Made by a program: the position numbers and the translations under genes. Source: Bacillota bacterium (lineage in GTDB: Bacteria; Bacillota; Clostridia; Oscillospirales; Acutalibacteraceae). Taken from it: DNA of 11,287 bases. The stretch spans positions 1-11,287 of the forward strand of contig WQTL01000473.1 of the NCBI GenBank assembly GCA_009786275.1, written 5' to 3'. The notes beneath the pieces are model-generated. The model had not been told where the DNA came from. It saw nothing but the letters and a program-made list of their open reading frames with translations, and searched no databases. This document shows, in pieces, positions 1-5,632 of the stretch; positions within the stretch are counted from its first letter, which is position 1; the number at the start of each line of letters is the position of its first letter.

Positions 1-57
1 GTTGACAACATATTTTTTGCGGCTTGTTTTTTCTTGGGAAACGCAAGCCGCGCGCCT
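1..57. other. Left-edge noncoding segment with an inverted repeat
   Basis: This stretch lies beyond the stop codon of the peptidase remnant. It contains an 8-bp perfect inverted repeat, GCGGCTTG at 19-26 and CAAGCCGC at 44-51, with a 17-nt A/T-rich loop. The right arm overlaps the REP-like repeat at 36-61. On the minus strand the hairpin is followed by A residues rather than T residues, so it is not a convincing intrinsic terminator for the upstream operon. I see no gene here. Confidence 0.5.
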
Positions 58-61
58 CTAC
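36..61 (-). repeat. Degenerate copy of GTAG-hairpin (REP-like) repeat
   Basis: Read on the minus strand this begins GTAGAGGCGCG and ends TGCGTTTCCC. It aligns over its whole length, with about five differences, to the two identical 28-nt copies at 1335-1362 and 4605-4632. The stem is retained through G-U wobble pairs (GAGGCGCG with UGCGUUUC). As at 4605-4632, the TAG of GTAG is the stop codon of the gene in front of it, here the peptidase remnant. Confidence 0.6.
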
Positions 62-630
62 GCATAAACAGAATCGCCGCGGGCGTCCTCCGCCGGCGCC
101 CCGTCCACCATCACGTAAATCTCCCCGTCCTCCGATTTGAAGGATACCCCGGCGGAAAAGGCGTAATCGCCCCGGGCGTCCGTCATCTCGAAAAAGTAGA
201 AGAACATCCCGTCGGCCAGCTTTTGGTTGGCGAAGGCGGTGTCCTGCGTCACGGTGAAGGTGTCCACCTCCACCTGGACGAGCTCGGTCTCCTCGCCGGA
301 AACGCCCGCCATGTAGTGCTTCAGGCTGTCCTCGCTCATGTCCAGGGGGTAGTAGAACGAAAGGCCGGTGTTCTGCATGCGGTAGGGCCCGTTGACCCGG
401 TAGACCACGCAGCCCTCCAGCGCGGCCCGGATGGCCCCCGCCGTATCGGGCAGGGCCGCGGGGCCCCGCGCACCATGTCCCCCAGGTCGACCATCCCGTG
501 AAGCCCGTGCCGCGCTCGTTGGGGCCGTATTTCTCGGCGGCGTCGGCGCTGCGTCCATAGGCGTCGAAGAAGCTCCTGTTCTCGCAGGCGGCGGCGCTTC
601 ACCGCTTCGGGGCCATGTAGTCCGGGATAA
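58..630 (-). pseudogene. C-terminal remnant of a clostripain-like (C11) peptidase, frameshifted
   Basis: The intact part, residues after about position 455 read leftwards, gives a stretch with VVYRVNGPYRMQ and LSFYYPLDM, typical of the C-terminal region of membrane-anchored clostripain-family proteins. Upstream coding similarity continues in other frames: SFFDAYGRSADAAEKYG in one frame, then MVDLGDMVR (from 494 leftwards) in a second, then ALPDTAGAIRAALEG in a third. This implies frameshifts near 495-500 and near 455-470. An in-frame TGA lies at 599-601 in the first of these frames. Similarity fades around 620-630, where a low-GC plus-strand cassette begins. The family's catalytic His (DHGGG region) and Cys regions are absent, so no active enzyme can be made. 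The apparent ATG at 558 is out of frame with the conserved blocks and is not a real start. The stop codon is TAG inside a REP-like repeat. The matching N-terminus is at 1042-1302. Confidence 0.75.
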
Positions 631-639
631 AAATTTCTC

Positions 640-668
640 TTGCGTTTCCCTGCGGGAAGTGATATAAT
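640..668 (+). promoter_or_regulatory. Possible upstream promoter of the small-ORF cassette
   Basis: TTGCGT at 640-645 is followed by a 17-bp spacer and a perfect TATAAT at 663-668, pointing right. The -35 is weak (3 of 6), but the -10 and spacing are ideal. The local sequence is AT-rich (about 37% GC over 661-720 by hand count) compared with about 65% in nearby operon genes. Transcription would start near 675 and leave a leader of about 95 nt before the 54-residue ORF. Confidence 0.5.
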
Positions 669-716
669 TAAGCTGTACAGCAGATACAACACAGCGAAAT
701 TCACTCTGGTAGGATT

Positions 717-755
717 TTGACTTAGTTGTGCGACTAAGCTTATGAACAACTAGTT
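717..755 (+). promoter_or_regulatory. Promoter with operator-like palindrome in its spacer
   Basis: TTGACT at 717-722 and TATGAA at 741-746 are 18 bp apart and form a plausible second promoter. The spacer holds an 18-bp near-perfect palindrome, CTTAGTTG-TG-CGACTAAG (721-738, one mismatch per arm). A further palindrome, AACTAGTT, lies at 748-755, and ACAACTAG at 747-753 region repeats the half-site in inverted form. A dyad between -35 and -10 with a TAGTTG-type half-site is a common layout for MarR-family repressor sites; that identity is inference. The same bases could form competing hairpins in RNA from the upstream promoter (CTTAGT with ACTAAG, or TTAGTTGT with ACAACTAG). The RBS GGAGGTGA follows at 759-766. 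Confidence 0.5.
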
Positions 756-770
756 TTTGGAGGTGACAAA

Positions 771-935
771 ATGGAAGGCATGGTGCCCCCCGAATGGCTG
801 GGATGGCTGAATGAAAACGTGTTCAACCCACTGTTGAACATGACCGGCCCGTTGCGTGATGGCATGATCAAACCGCTATTTGACAACGTGATCAACCCGC
901 TGTTGGCTTGGTTAGTCAATCTGTTCAACCTTTGA
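771..935 (+). CDS. 54-residue small protein with repeated NPLL-type motif
   Basis: I do not recognise this protein. It starts at an ATG preceded by a near-perfect RBS (GGAGGTGA, 759-766) and stops at TGA 933-935. The sequence is rich in Leu, Asn, Pro and Trp (W9, W12, W47) and slightly acidic. It contains the related blocks NVFNPLLN (from about residue 16), GMIKPLFD (about 31) and NVINPLLA (about 39). At DNA level 816-836 and 885-905 differ at only two of 21 positions. Such periodicity suggests amphipathic helices, possibly membrane- or lipid-associated, but there is no obvious signal peptide or single long transmembrane helix. It lies antisense to, and between the two halves of, a broken clostripain-like gene, with its own promoter and terminator. 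A small secreted or membrane-active peptide, a regulatory peptide or a cassette cargo gene are all possible. It is too short for ordinary ORF callers. Confidence 0.65.
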   Translation: MEGMVPPEWLGWLNENVFNPLLNMTGPLRDGMIKPLFDNVINPLLAWLVNLFNL

Positions 936-957
936 CAGCAGCAAACACAAAAGCGTG

Positions 958-996
958 CAGGGGGAGGCCAATGGTCGCCCTCTGTATTATTTATTC
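958..996 (+). terminator. Likely intrinsic terminator of the 54-residue ORF
   Basis: CAGGGGGAGGCC (958-969) pairs with GGTCGCCCTCTG (973-984) across a 3-nt AAT loop, with two G-U pairs and one mismatch. It is followed by the T-rich TATTATTTATTCT. It lies 22 nt beyond the ORF stop codon in the plus direction. The T tract is interrupted, so efficiency is uncertain. Confidence 0.6.
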
Positions 997-1011
997 TCGC
1001 TTGTTTCTAAA

Positions 1012-1302
1012 TCATCTAAATAACTGTGTTGCGTTGCACAGCTCGGCCAGGTCGCCGCTGGCGAAGCCCGCGTTGGTCTCCAGGTCGCTGCCGCAGAGAT
1101 ACCAGTAGATCGCCCAGGTGCCGCCCTTATCCAGAAGCTCGCCCATCAGGCCGTCGTTGCCGCCGCTGAAGATTTCGTCGTCGCTGAAGAGCACGCCCGC
1201 CGCGGCGACCACCAGGACAATCACAACGGACCAGACGATGAAGCGGCGCAGTCGCTTTTTCTTCTTTTTCGGCGGCGGGGGCGGCGGTCTGTAATCGCTC
1301 AT
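1012..1302 (-). pseudogene. N-terminal remnant of a membrane-anchored clostripain-like (C11) peptidase
   Basis: Translation probably starts at the ATG at 1300-1302, with GGGGGA a few bases upstream; an ATG 15 nt further out is in frame. Residues 1-20 form a proline-then-lysine-rich cytoplasmic tail (PPPPPP followed by KKKKK). Residues 21-40 form one hydrophobic membrane helix, and from about residue 60 the sequence reads GTWAIYWYLCGSDLET, the first conserved block of clostripain-family proteins. Similarity ends at SGDLAEL (about position 1042). The last residues, CNATQLFR, and the stop come from the inserted low-GC sequence. The catalytic domain is therefore lost here, and the gene's C-terminal end is found, decayed, at 58-630. 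It follows the serine hydrolase gene by 63 nt that hold a REP-like repeat, so it would once have been the last gene of the operon or a separate unit. Confidence 0.75.
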
Positions 1303-1334
1303 TGTGTTGTCCCCCATCTATGTAATATTGGAAA

Positions 1335-1362
1335 GGGAGACGCACTGCCGTGCGTCTCTACA
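1335..1362 (-). repeat. 28-nt GTAG-hairpin (REP-like) repeat, copy 1
   Basis: This is identical over 28 nt to 4605-4632. On the minus strand it is TGTA followed by a perfect 9-bp hairpin, GAGACGCAC, loop GGCA, GTGCGTCTC. It lies 3 nt after the TAA stop of the serine hydrolase gene. GTAG at the foot of a short palindrome is the hallmark of REP elements mobilised by RAYT (TnpA-REP) transposases; no such transposase is in the window. Confidence 0.8.
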
Positions 1363-1365
1363 TAT

Positions 1366-2961
1366 TTATTGCACAACCCCCACCAGCCTTGGCTCCACCA
1401 GCCACAGCACCGTATCCACCGCGCCGGTGATGAACTTGTCCGAAAGGTGCAGCGGGATGTTTTCCCGGGCAAAGCGCTCGGAATCCGTACGCAGGCAGTC
1501 CAGGCCCGGCGCGCTGCGGGGCAGCATCACCACCGCGCGGCCCTTGAAGCGGAAGGTCAGCCGCCGCTCCGACACGGAGGTCAGGCAGCGCAGGCGCAGC
1601 TGAAGCGTGTCGCCCGGCGCATCGGGCGTGCCCTCCCAGGCGGCGGCGCAGGACATGACGAACGGCACCCCGCCCAGCGTGATTTTGCACTTGCGGGGAC
1701 GCCCGTCCATGCCGCACAGCACCGTGTTGCGCTCCGCGCCCTCCGACCAGCTGAATTTTACGCTGTCCTCGCCGAAGCGCAGGCGCACCTTGTCGATGCC
1801 CCCGGCTTTGTCCGCCGACATGAAGAAGATCATCCCCGGGATGACACTTAAGGGGAAGCCCACCCCGGTGCAAAAGCGCTGCGTGGCCGGGGAGAACCGG
1901 ATGGTGCGGCCCTCGATGCGCTCCTCCTGTATCCTGTTGCGGGGGGCGGCGGGCAGCGCGGGGTAATCCGGCAGCGGCGGGATGGCGCAGGGCTCGCCGG
2001 GCTGCTCGTCAAACAGGGCGGGCAGGTGACGGAACACCGCGTTGAGCACGTCGTGCATCTTCCCCTCGCCGCCGGTGGTGACGATGCAGGCGTCGTATGC
2101 GGGGAGGATGAAGGTGAACTGCGCGAACAGGCCGTCCGTGCGGAAGCCGCCGGGCGGGGGGTTCATCCACAGGCCGTAACCGTAGCCGTGGCTGCCGTTG
2201 GGCTCGTCCTTGCGGTCGGAGGTATCGGTCTGCACGCGGCCGGATTCCCGCACCCAAGCCGCCGGGATCACCTGTTTGCCTTGGTACTTCCCCTCGTCCA
2301 GGTAGCACAGGCCGATTTTCGCCAGGTCCTCCGTGCGCAGGTACAGCCCCCAGCCGCCGGTCTCCACGCCGCAGCCGTCGGTCTCCCAGAAGGGACGCTC
2401 GATGCCAAGCGGCTCGAACAGGCGCGGCATGAGGAAATCCACCACGGACTGGTTGTACAGCCGCTGGATGATTACGCAAAGCATGTAGCAATTCTCGTTG
2501 CAGTAGTGCCAGCCCTCGCCGGGGGCGTAGAGCCACTCGCCCCTGGAGAAATCGTGCACCCAGCGCTTTTTGCGCTTGTCCACCAGGTAGTTCAGGTGCT
2601 TGCCCGCGCTCATGCGCAGCAGGTGGACGACTTGCAGTTTGTCCCAGTTTTCGTGGGGGAACTCCCGCAGCTCGGGTACGAGGTCCGCGACCTTGTCGTC
2701 CAGGTGCAGGCGGCCCTCCTCGATGGCGAAGCCCGCCGCGATGGCCGTGATGGACTTGCTGGTGGAGTACAGCGTGTGCGGCTCGTCCGGCCCGTAGGGC
2801 TTGCGGAAATCCTCATAGGCCACCTGCCCGTGCCGCAGCACCATGACCGAATGTACCTCCAGACCCTCGCCGATGATGTCTTGCATGATACGCGCCAGCA
2901 CCTGTGACGAGATGCCCGCCGCCTCCGGGGTTTTGGCGCGCGGAAGGGAAGTTGTTTGCAT
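1366..2961 (-). CDS. Serine hydrolase, beta-lactamase (class C / PBP-like) family
   Basis: This 531-residue protein has a serine beta-lactamase/transpeptidase fold in its first 320 residues. The nucleophile motif is S66-T-S-K69 (YSTSKSITAIAAGFAIEEG context), and the second motif is Y153-C-N155. The third, KTG-like position is probably around TDGLFAQ near residue 276. Such family members include esterases, peptidases and amide hydrolases as well as lactamases. Residues from about 325 to 531 form an extra C-terminal region that I cannot assign; it may be a beta-rich accessory domain. No signal peptide is visible, so a cytoplasmic esterase acting on an acylated sugar or small amide is more likely than antibiotic resistance. 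The start at 2961 is supported by AAAAGGAG about 12 nt upstream. It follows the mutarotase gene by 30 nt and probably belongs to the same operon. Confidence 0.85.
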   Translation of the reverse strand: MQTTSLPRAKTPEAAGISSQVLARIMQDIIGEGLEVHSVMVLRHGQVAYEDFRKPYGPDEPHTLYSTSKSITAIAAGFAIEEGRLHLDDKVADLVPELREFPHENWDKLQVVHLLRMSAGKHLNYLVDKRKKRWVHDFSRGEWLYAPGEGWHYCNENCYMLCVIIQRLYNQSVVDFLMPRLFEPLGIERPFWETDGCGVETGGWGLYLRTEDLAKIGLCYLDEGKYQGKQVIPAAWVRESGRVQTDTSDRKDEPNGSHGYGYGLWMNPPPGGFRTDGLFAQFTFILPAYDACIVTTGGEGKMHDVLNAVFRHLPALFDEQPGEPCAIPPLPDYPALPAAPRNRIQEERIEGRTIRFSPATQRFCTGVGFPLSVIPGMIFFMSADKAGGIDKVRLRFGEDSVKFSWSEGAERNTVLCGMDGRPRKCKITLGGVPFVMSCAAAWEGTPDAPGDTLQLRLRCLTSVSERRLTFRFKGRAVVMLPRSAPGLDCLRTDSERFARENIPLHLSDKFITGAVDTVLWLVEPRLVGVVQ

Positions 2962-2991
2962 GATGGGTACGCTCCTTTTCTGAGAATCAGC

Positions 2992-3309
2992 TCACGCCAG
3001 ATAGAACACCTCGGTCATCAGCGGCTGCGCGCCCGTTTGGGGATCCAGCTCCATGGCCATGACGTCCTTCATGTAGGCGTTCCAGCGGTCCACTATGGGG
3101 CTTTCGCGCTGCGCGCGCGCGGCATGCTCCGCTCCGAATTCGCACTCGTAGTAGCCGAACAGTTCGTCGCCCGTGCGCCAGATGGAATAATTGCGGATAC
3201 CGGCTTCACGCAGGAGCGACACCATTTCGGGCCAGATTTCGTCGTGGCGCTTGACATATTCCTCGCCCATGCCGGGGAGGATGCGGGCTTTCCAGGCGTA
3301 GCGTTGCAT
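2992..3309 (-). CDS. rhaM: L-rhamnose mutarotase family protein (RhaM-like)
   Basis: This 105-residue protein matches the length and signature of RhaM-type mutarotases, which interconvert alpha and beta anomers of L-rhamnose (and in related proteins L-fucose). Visible features are EEYVKRHDEIWPEM with Y18, H22 and the IWP motif, placed exactly as in the E. coli enzyme, the NYSIWR block after residue 40, and the C-terminal EVFYL signature. The start at the ATG 3307-3309 is chosen because AAGGAGGCCACC precedes it and the family N-terminus fits. The longer reading from 3345 begins inside the REP-like element. Its presence suggests that the operon handles a deoxyhexose or a derivative, although no rhamnose isomerase, kinase or aldolase is in the window, so the true substrate may differ. 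Confidence 0.88.
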   Translation of the reverse strand: MQRYAWKARILPGMGEEYVKRHDEIWPEMVSLLREAGIRNYSIWRTGDELFGYYECEFGAEHAARAQRESPIVDRWNAYMKDVMAMELDPQTGAQPLMTEVFYLA

Positions 3310-3345
3310 GGTGGCCTCCTTTTGTAACCGATGATTGACGCACAT

Positions 3346-3424
3346 GTAGGGGACGGCGTCCTCGACGCCCCAAGCAAAAAGCCTTATTTTTAAGGTCCAG
3401 GGACGTCCGGAGGCCGTCCCCTAC
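3346..3424. repeat. BIME-like inverted pair of GTAG-hairpin repeats
   Basis: This 79-bp element is bounded by a perfect 12-bp inverted repeat, GTAGGGGACGGC at 3346-3357 and GCCGTCCCCTAC at 3413-3424. Each end reads inward as GTAG plus its own hairpin: GGCGTC-CTC-GACGCC at 3355-3369 on the plus strand, and GGGACG paired with CGTCCC on the minus strand. A central hairpin, CCTTA-TTTT-TAAGG, lies at 3382-3395. Two REP-type units facing each other are the layout of a bacterial interspersed mosaic element. It occupies most of the gap between an oxidoreductase and the mutarotase gene, and would form a branched structure in the operon transcript. Confidence 0.7.
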
Positions 3425-3453
3425 AAATAGCGCCGGCCTTCATCAGCGGTTAT

Positions 3454-4566
3454 TTAGTGCACATATTCCGGCGTCCCGTGCATCGCGGGCAGCGGGTGCG
3501 GCCTTACCGTGGCGCCGCCCTGCTCGTAGGACTGTATCGCCGCCTCGATGTATTCCAGGGTCGCCAGGGCGTCGCGGCCCGAGGAGCGGACGTATTCGTA
3601 GTGCACATCGTTGGTCAGGTCCTCCAGCCAGGCGTGGATGCGCCCGGTGAAGGTGGCATCGAAGCTCGTCACGCCCGTGTTCATCTCGACAGGCGCGGGC
3701 AGCTCCGGCTTGCCCTCGGCGTTTTGCACGTGCCCGCCCCAGTAGGTGAGCTTCTCCACGCAATTTTCGATGCAGAACGTGCCCTTGGTGCCCACGTGCT
3801 CGTAGCTCCACCAGCCGCCCAGGCCGAAGCGCGCGTCGCCCCGCTGGGAGATCAGCATGCCTACGCCCCCGTTCTCGAATTTGCAGTTGATGCTGTTGAT
3901 GGACAGCATGGGGTCCCCCGCCGTGCGGCGCACGCCCGGGCGTTCCAGGAAGGCCTGCACGTGGGAGATGTCCCCGCAGAAGTAGCGCATCACGGAGAAG
4001 GGGTGGGTCAGGAAGGCCTTCACATGGGAGTAGGGCTTGTTCCAGCGGGACTGGGGGTCGATTTTGCCCGGGTAGCCGTAGTCGCTGCCGTCGAAGCCCA
4101 TCTTGTGCAGGCAATAGACCAGTTCGCCGACCTCGCCGTCGTTCATGCGCTTTTTCGCGGCGGCGGCGGTCTCGGTGAAGTAGTGGTTCAGGTTGCAGCC
4201 CAGCACCTGCCTGCGATCCAGGGCGTACTTGACCAGGGCGCGGGCGTCGCGGATATCGGCGCAGAGGGGCTTTTCGCACAGGACTTTTTTGCCGTATTCC
4301 AGCAATTCGAAGCTGGGCTCGAAGTGCATGGAGCCGTTTTCGTAGCCGCTGGTGCACACCGACACGGCCTCCATGCCGGGTTCGCCTTCCACCATGTCTT
4401 TGATGGAGTAATAGGCCTTCACGCCGAATTCCTCGGCGGCGGCGTCAGCGCGCTCGCGGTTGATGTCGCACACGGCGAGGAGCTGCGCCAGGGGGTCGTT
4501 CTGATAATTGCGGGCGTGGGTGCGGCCGATACCGCCAAGGCCCACGACGCCTACTTTGATGGGCAT
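3454..4566 (-). CDS. Gfo/Idh/MocA-family NAD(P)-dependent oxidoreductase (copy 1)
   Basis: The protein has 370 residues, usual for the family. The N-terminal Rossmann fold carries G9-L-G-G-I-G14 after MPIKVGVV, followed by AVCDIN at the end of strand 2, where an acidic residue usually contacts the cofactor ribose. The family signature E98-K99-P100 (VLCEKPLC) supplies the catalytic or binding lysine. The remaining part is the mixed alpha/beta substrate domain with an LNHYF block. Family members oxidise or reduce sugar hydroxyls, often at C2, C3 or of inositols. The start at 4566 is preceded by TTTCAGGAGGACC, a strong RBS; the longer frame up to 4800 runs into the preceding gene and is not used. 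It sits 61 nt after a second, related oxidoreductase. The pair may carry out opposing steps or act on successive intermediates. Confidence 0.92.
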   Translation of the reverse strand: MPIKVGVVGLGGIGRTHARNYQNDPLAQLLAVCDINRERADAAAEEFGVKAYYSIKDMVEGEPGMEAVSVCTSGYENGSMHFEPSFELLEYGKKVLCEKPLCADIRDARALVKYALDRRQVLGCNLNHYFTETAAAAKKRMNDGEVGELVYCLHKMGFDGSDYGYPGKIDPQSRWNKPYSHVKAFLTHPFSVMRYFCGDISHVQAFLERPGVRRTAGDPMLSINSINCKFENGGVGMLISQRGDARFGLGGWWSYEHVGTKGTFCIENCVEKLTYWGGHVQNAEGKPELPAPVEMNTGVTSFDATFTGRIHAWLEDLTNDVHYEYVRSSGRDALATLEYIEAAIQSYEQGGATVRPHPLPAMHGTPEYVH

Positions 4567-4604
4567 GGGGGGTCCTCCTGAAATTATGATAATAGTTTTT
4601 TTCG

Positions 4605-4632
4605 GGGAGACGCACTGCCGTGCGTCTCTACA
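4605..4632 (-). repeat. 28-nt GTAG-hairpin (REP-like) repeat, copy 2
   Basis: Identical over 28 nt to 1335-1362, with the same perfect 9-bp stem (GAGACGCAC with GTGCGTCTC). Its GTAG provides the TAG stop codon (4628-4630) of the upstream oxidoreductase gene, so the element overlaps the coding sequence by a few bases. On the minus strand it is followed by CCCCGAAAAAAA rather than a T tract, so transcription is expected to read through into the next gene. It could still affect mRNA processing or stability between the two oxidoreductase genes. Confidence 0.8.
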
Positions 4633-5629
4633 CCTCTGATATGTTGACCGGGCGATTTTCCTCCAGGGATTTGATTGCCGCGTGGATGACGCGGGAGGCC
4701 TCGAGGCCCTGTTGGCCGCTGCCGTTGATGTCCTCCGGCGGCGTGCCTTGGGCCACTTCGTCCACAAACGCGCTGATCCGCGCCTGAAAAGTGTCGTCAA
4801 AGTTGCTGTAGCCGCCGAACACCGGGTTGGTGTAGACCCGCTTGGTCAGGTCGTCGGCGGGGTAGAGCGCGGCCTCGCGCCACATATCGTCCACGACGAA
4901 GCGGCCCTTCGTGCCGGCGACCTCGCAGCGCTCCATGGGGTGCCCCCGGGCCAGGTCGTAGCTGGAGGTCAGATGCCCCACCGCGCCGCTGACGAAGCGC
5001 ATGTTGACGCTCGCCGTGGACCAGATGCCCCGCCCCGGGGCCTTCATGGCGAAGCAATGCACTTGCGCCACGCCGCCCATGAAGTACCGCATGATGTCCA
5101 CGCTGTGGGGATTCAGCGCCTTCAGGTGGAAGTACGGCGACTCGAACTCCCCCGGCTTGCCGATCCACAGGGCCATATTGCAAAAGAGCAAATCGCCGAT
5201 GCGGCCCTCCTCCTGCCACTGTTTGGCGAGCAGCGCGGCGGGTGTAAAGCGGTGATTGAGATCGACAGCCAGCCGCAGATTTTGCTCCCGCGCCGTTTGG
5301 ACCATCTTCCTTGCCTTGTCCAAATCATTGCAGATGGGCTTTTCGACAAGGACGTTCGCCCCGGCCATGAGCGCTTGCATGGTGGGCTCGTAGTGGTCGG
5401 AGGCATATTCGTAGCCCCCCGTGGCCACGCTGCACAGCTCCGGCTTGTGCTTGCCGAGCATCTCCCCTGCGTCCAAATACCAGGGCACGCCGAAGGTTTC
5501 ACCGGCTTTTTGCGCGCGCGCGGGATTGATATCACAAACAGCAACGAGCCTGACACCCTGTATTTTCGAGTAGCACCGGCAGTGCAGGTTGCCGATGGGG
5601 CCAAGGCCGATGACGCAAACGTTGAGCAT
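4628..5629 (-). CDS. Gfo/Idh/MocA-family NAD(P)-dependent oxidoreductase (copy 2)
   Basis: The protein has 333 residues. A Rossmann motif G8-L-G10-P-I-G13 sits at the N-terminus, AVCDINPAR at 30-38, and the signature E96-K97-P98 (VLVEKPIC) is intact. A DLNHRF block starts the substrate domain. It resembles the neighbouring oxidoreductase along its length (shared GLGxIGxxHxRxY, AVCDIN, GYE, EKP and LNH blocks), which suggests an ancient duplication with functional divergence rather than a recent copy. Its ATG at 5627-5629 lies 3 nt after the TAA of the sulfatase-like gene, with AAGAAGGGG as RBS inside that gene's end, so the two are very likely translationally coupled. Its stop codon is supplied by a REP-like repeat. 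The substrate is unknown; a sugar or sugar acid from the operon's target compound is likely. Confidence 0.92.
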   Translation of the reverse strand: MLNVCVIGLGPIGNLHCRCYSKIQGVRLVAVCDINPARAQKAGETFGVPWYLDAGEMLGKHKPELCSVATGGYEYASDHYEPTMQALMAGANVLVEKPICNDLDKARKMVQTAREQNLRLAVDLNHRFTPAALLAKQWQEEGRIGDLLFCNMALWIGKPGEFESPYFHLKALNPHSVDIMRYFMGGVAQVHCFAMKAPGRGIWSTASVNMRFVSGAVGHLTSSYDLARGHPMERCEVAGTKGRFVVDDMWREAALYPADDLTKRVYTNPVFGGYSNFDDTFQARISAFVDEVAQGTPPEDINGSGQQGLEASRVIHAAIKSLEENRPVNISEV

Positions 5630-5632
5630 GGC

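Noticed and set aside
1..57. Inverted repeat as operon terminator
   Set aside because: On the minus strand the stem is followed by A residues, not T residues.
640..1020. Integron gene cassette or insertion sequence
   Set aside because: No attC-like site, transposase fragment, clear terminal inverted repeats or target duplication could be seen at the edges.
1366..2961. Antibiotic-resistance beta-lactamase
   Set aside because: It has no signal peptide, has a large extra C-terminal region, and sits in a sugar operon; the fold is shared with esterases and peptidases.
3310..3345. Longer N-terminus for the mutarotase
   Set aside because: The extension comes from the edge of the BIME-like element, and the shorter start has a strong RBS and matches family length.
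4567..4800. N-terminal extension of oxidoreductase copy 1
   Set aside because: It overlaps the end of the preceding oxidoreductase gene in another frame and passes through the REP-like repeat; the Rossmann start at 4566 has an excellent RBS.
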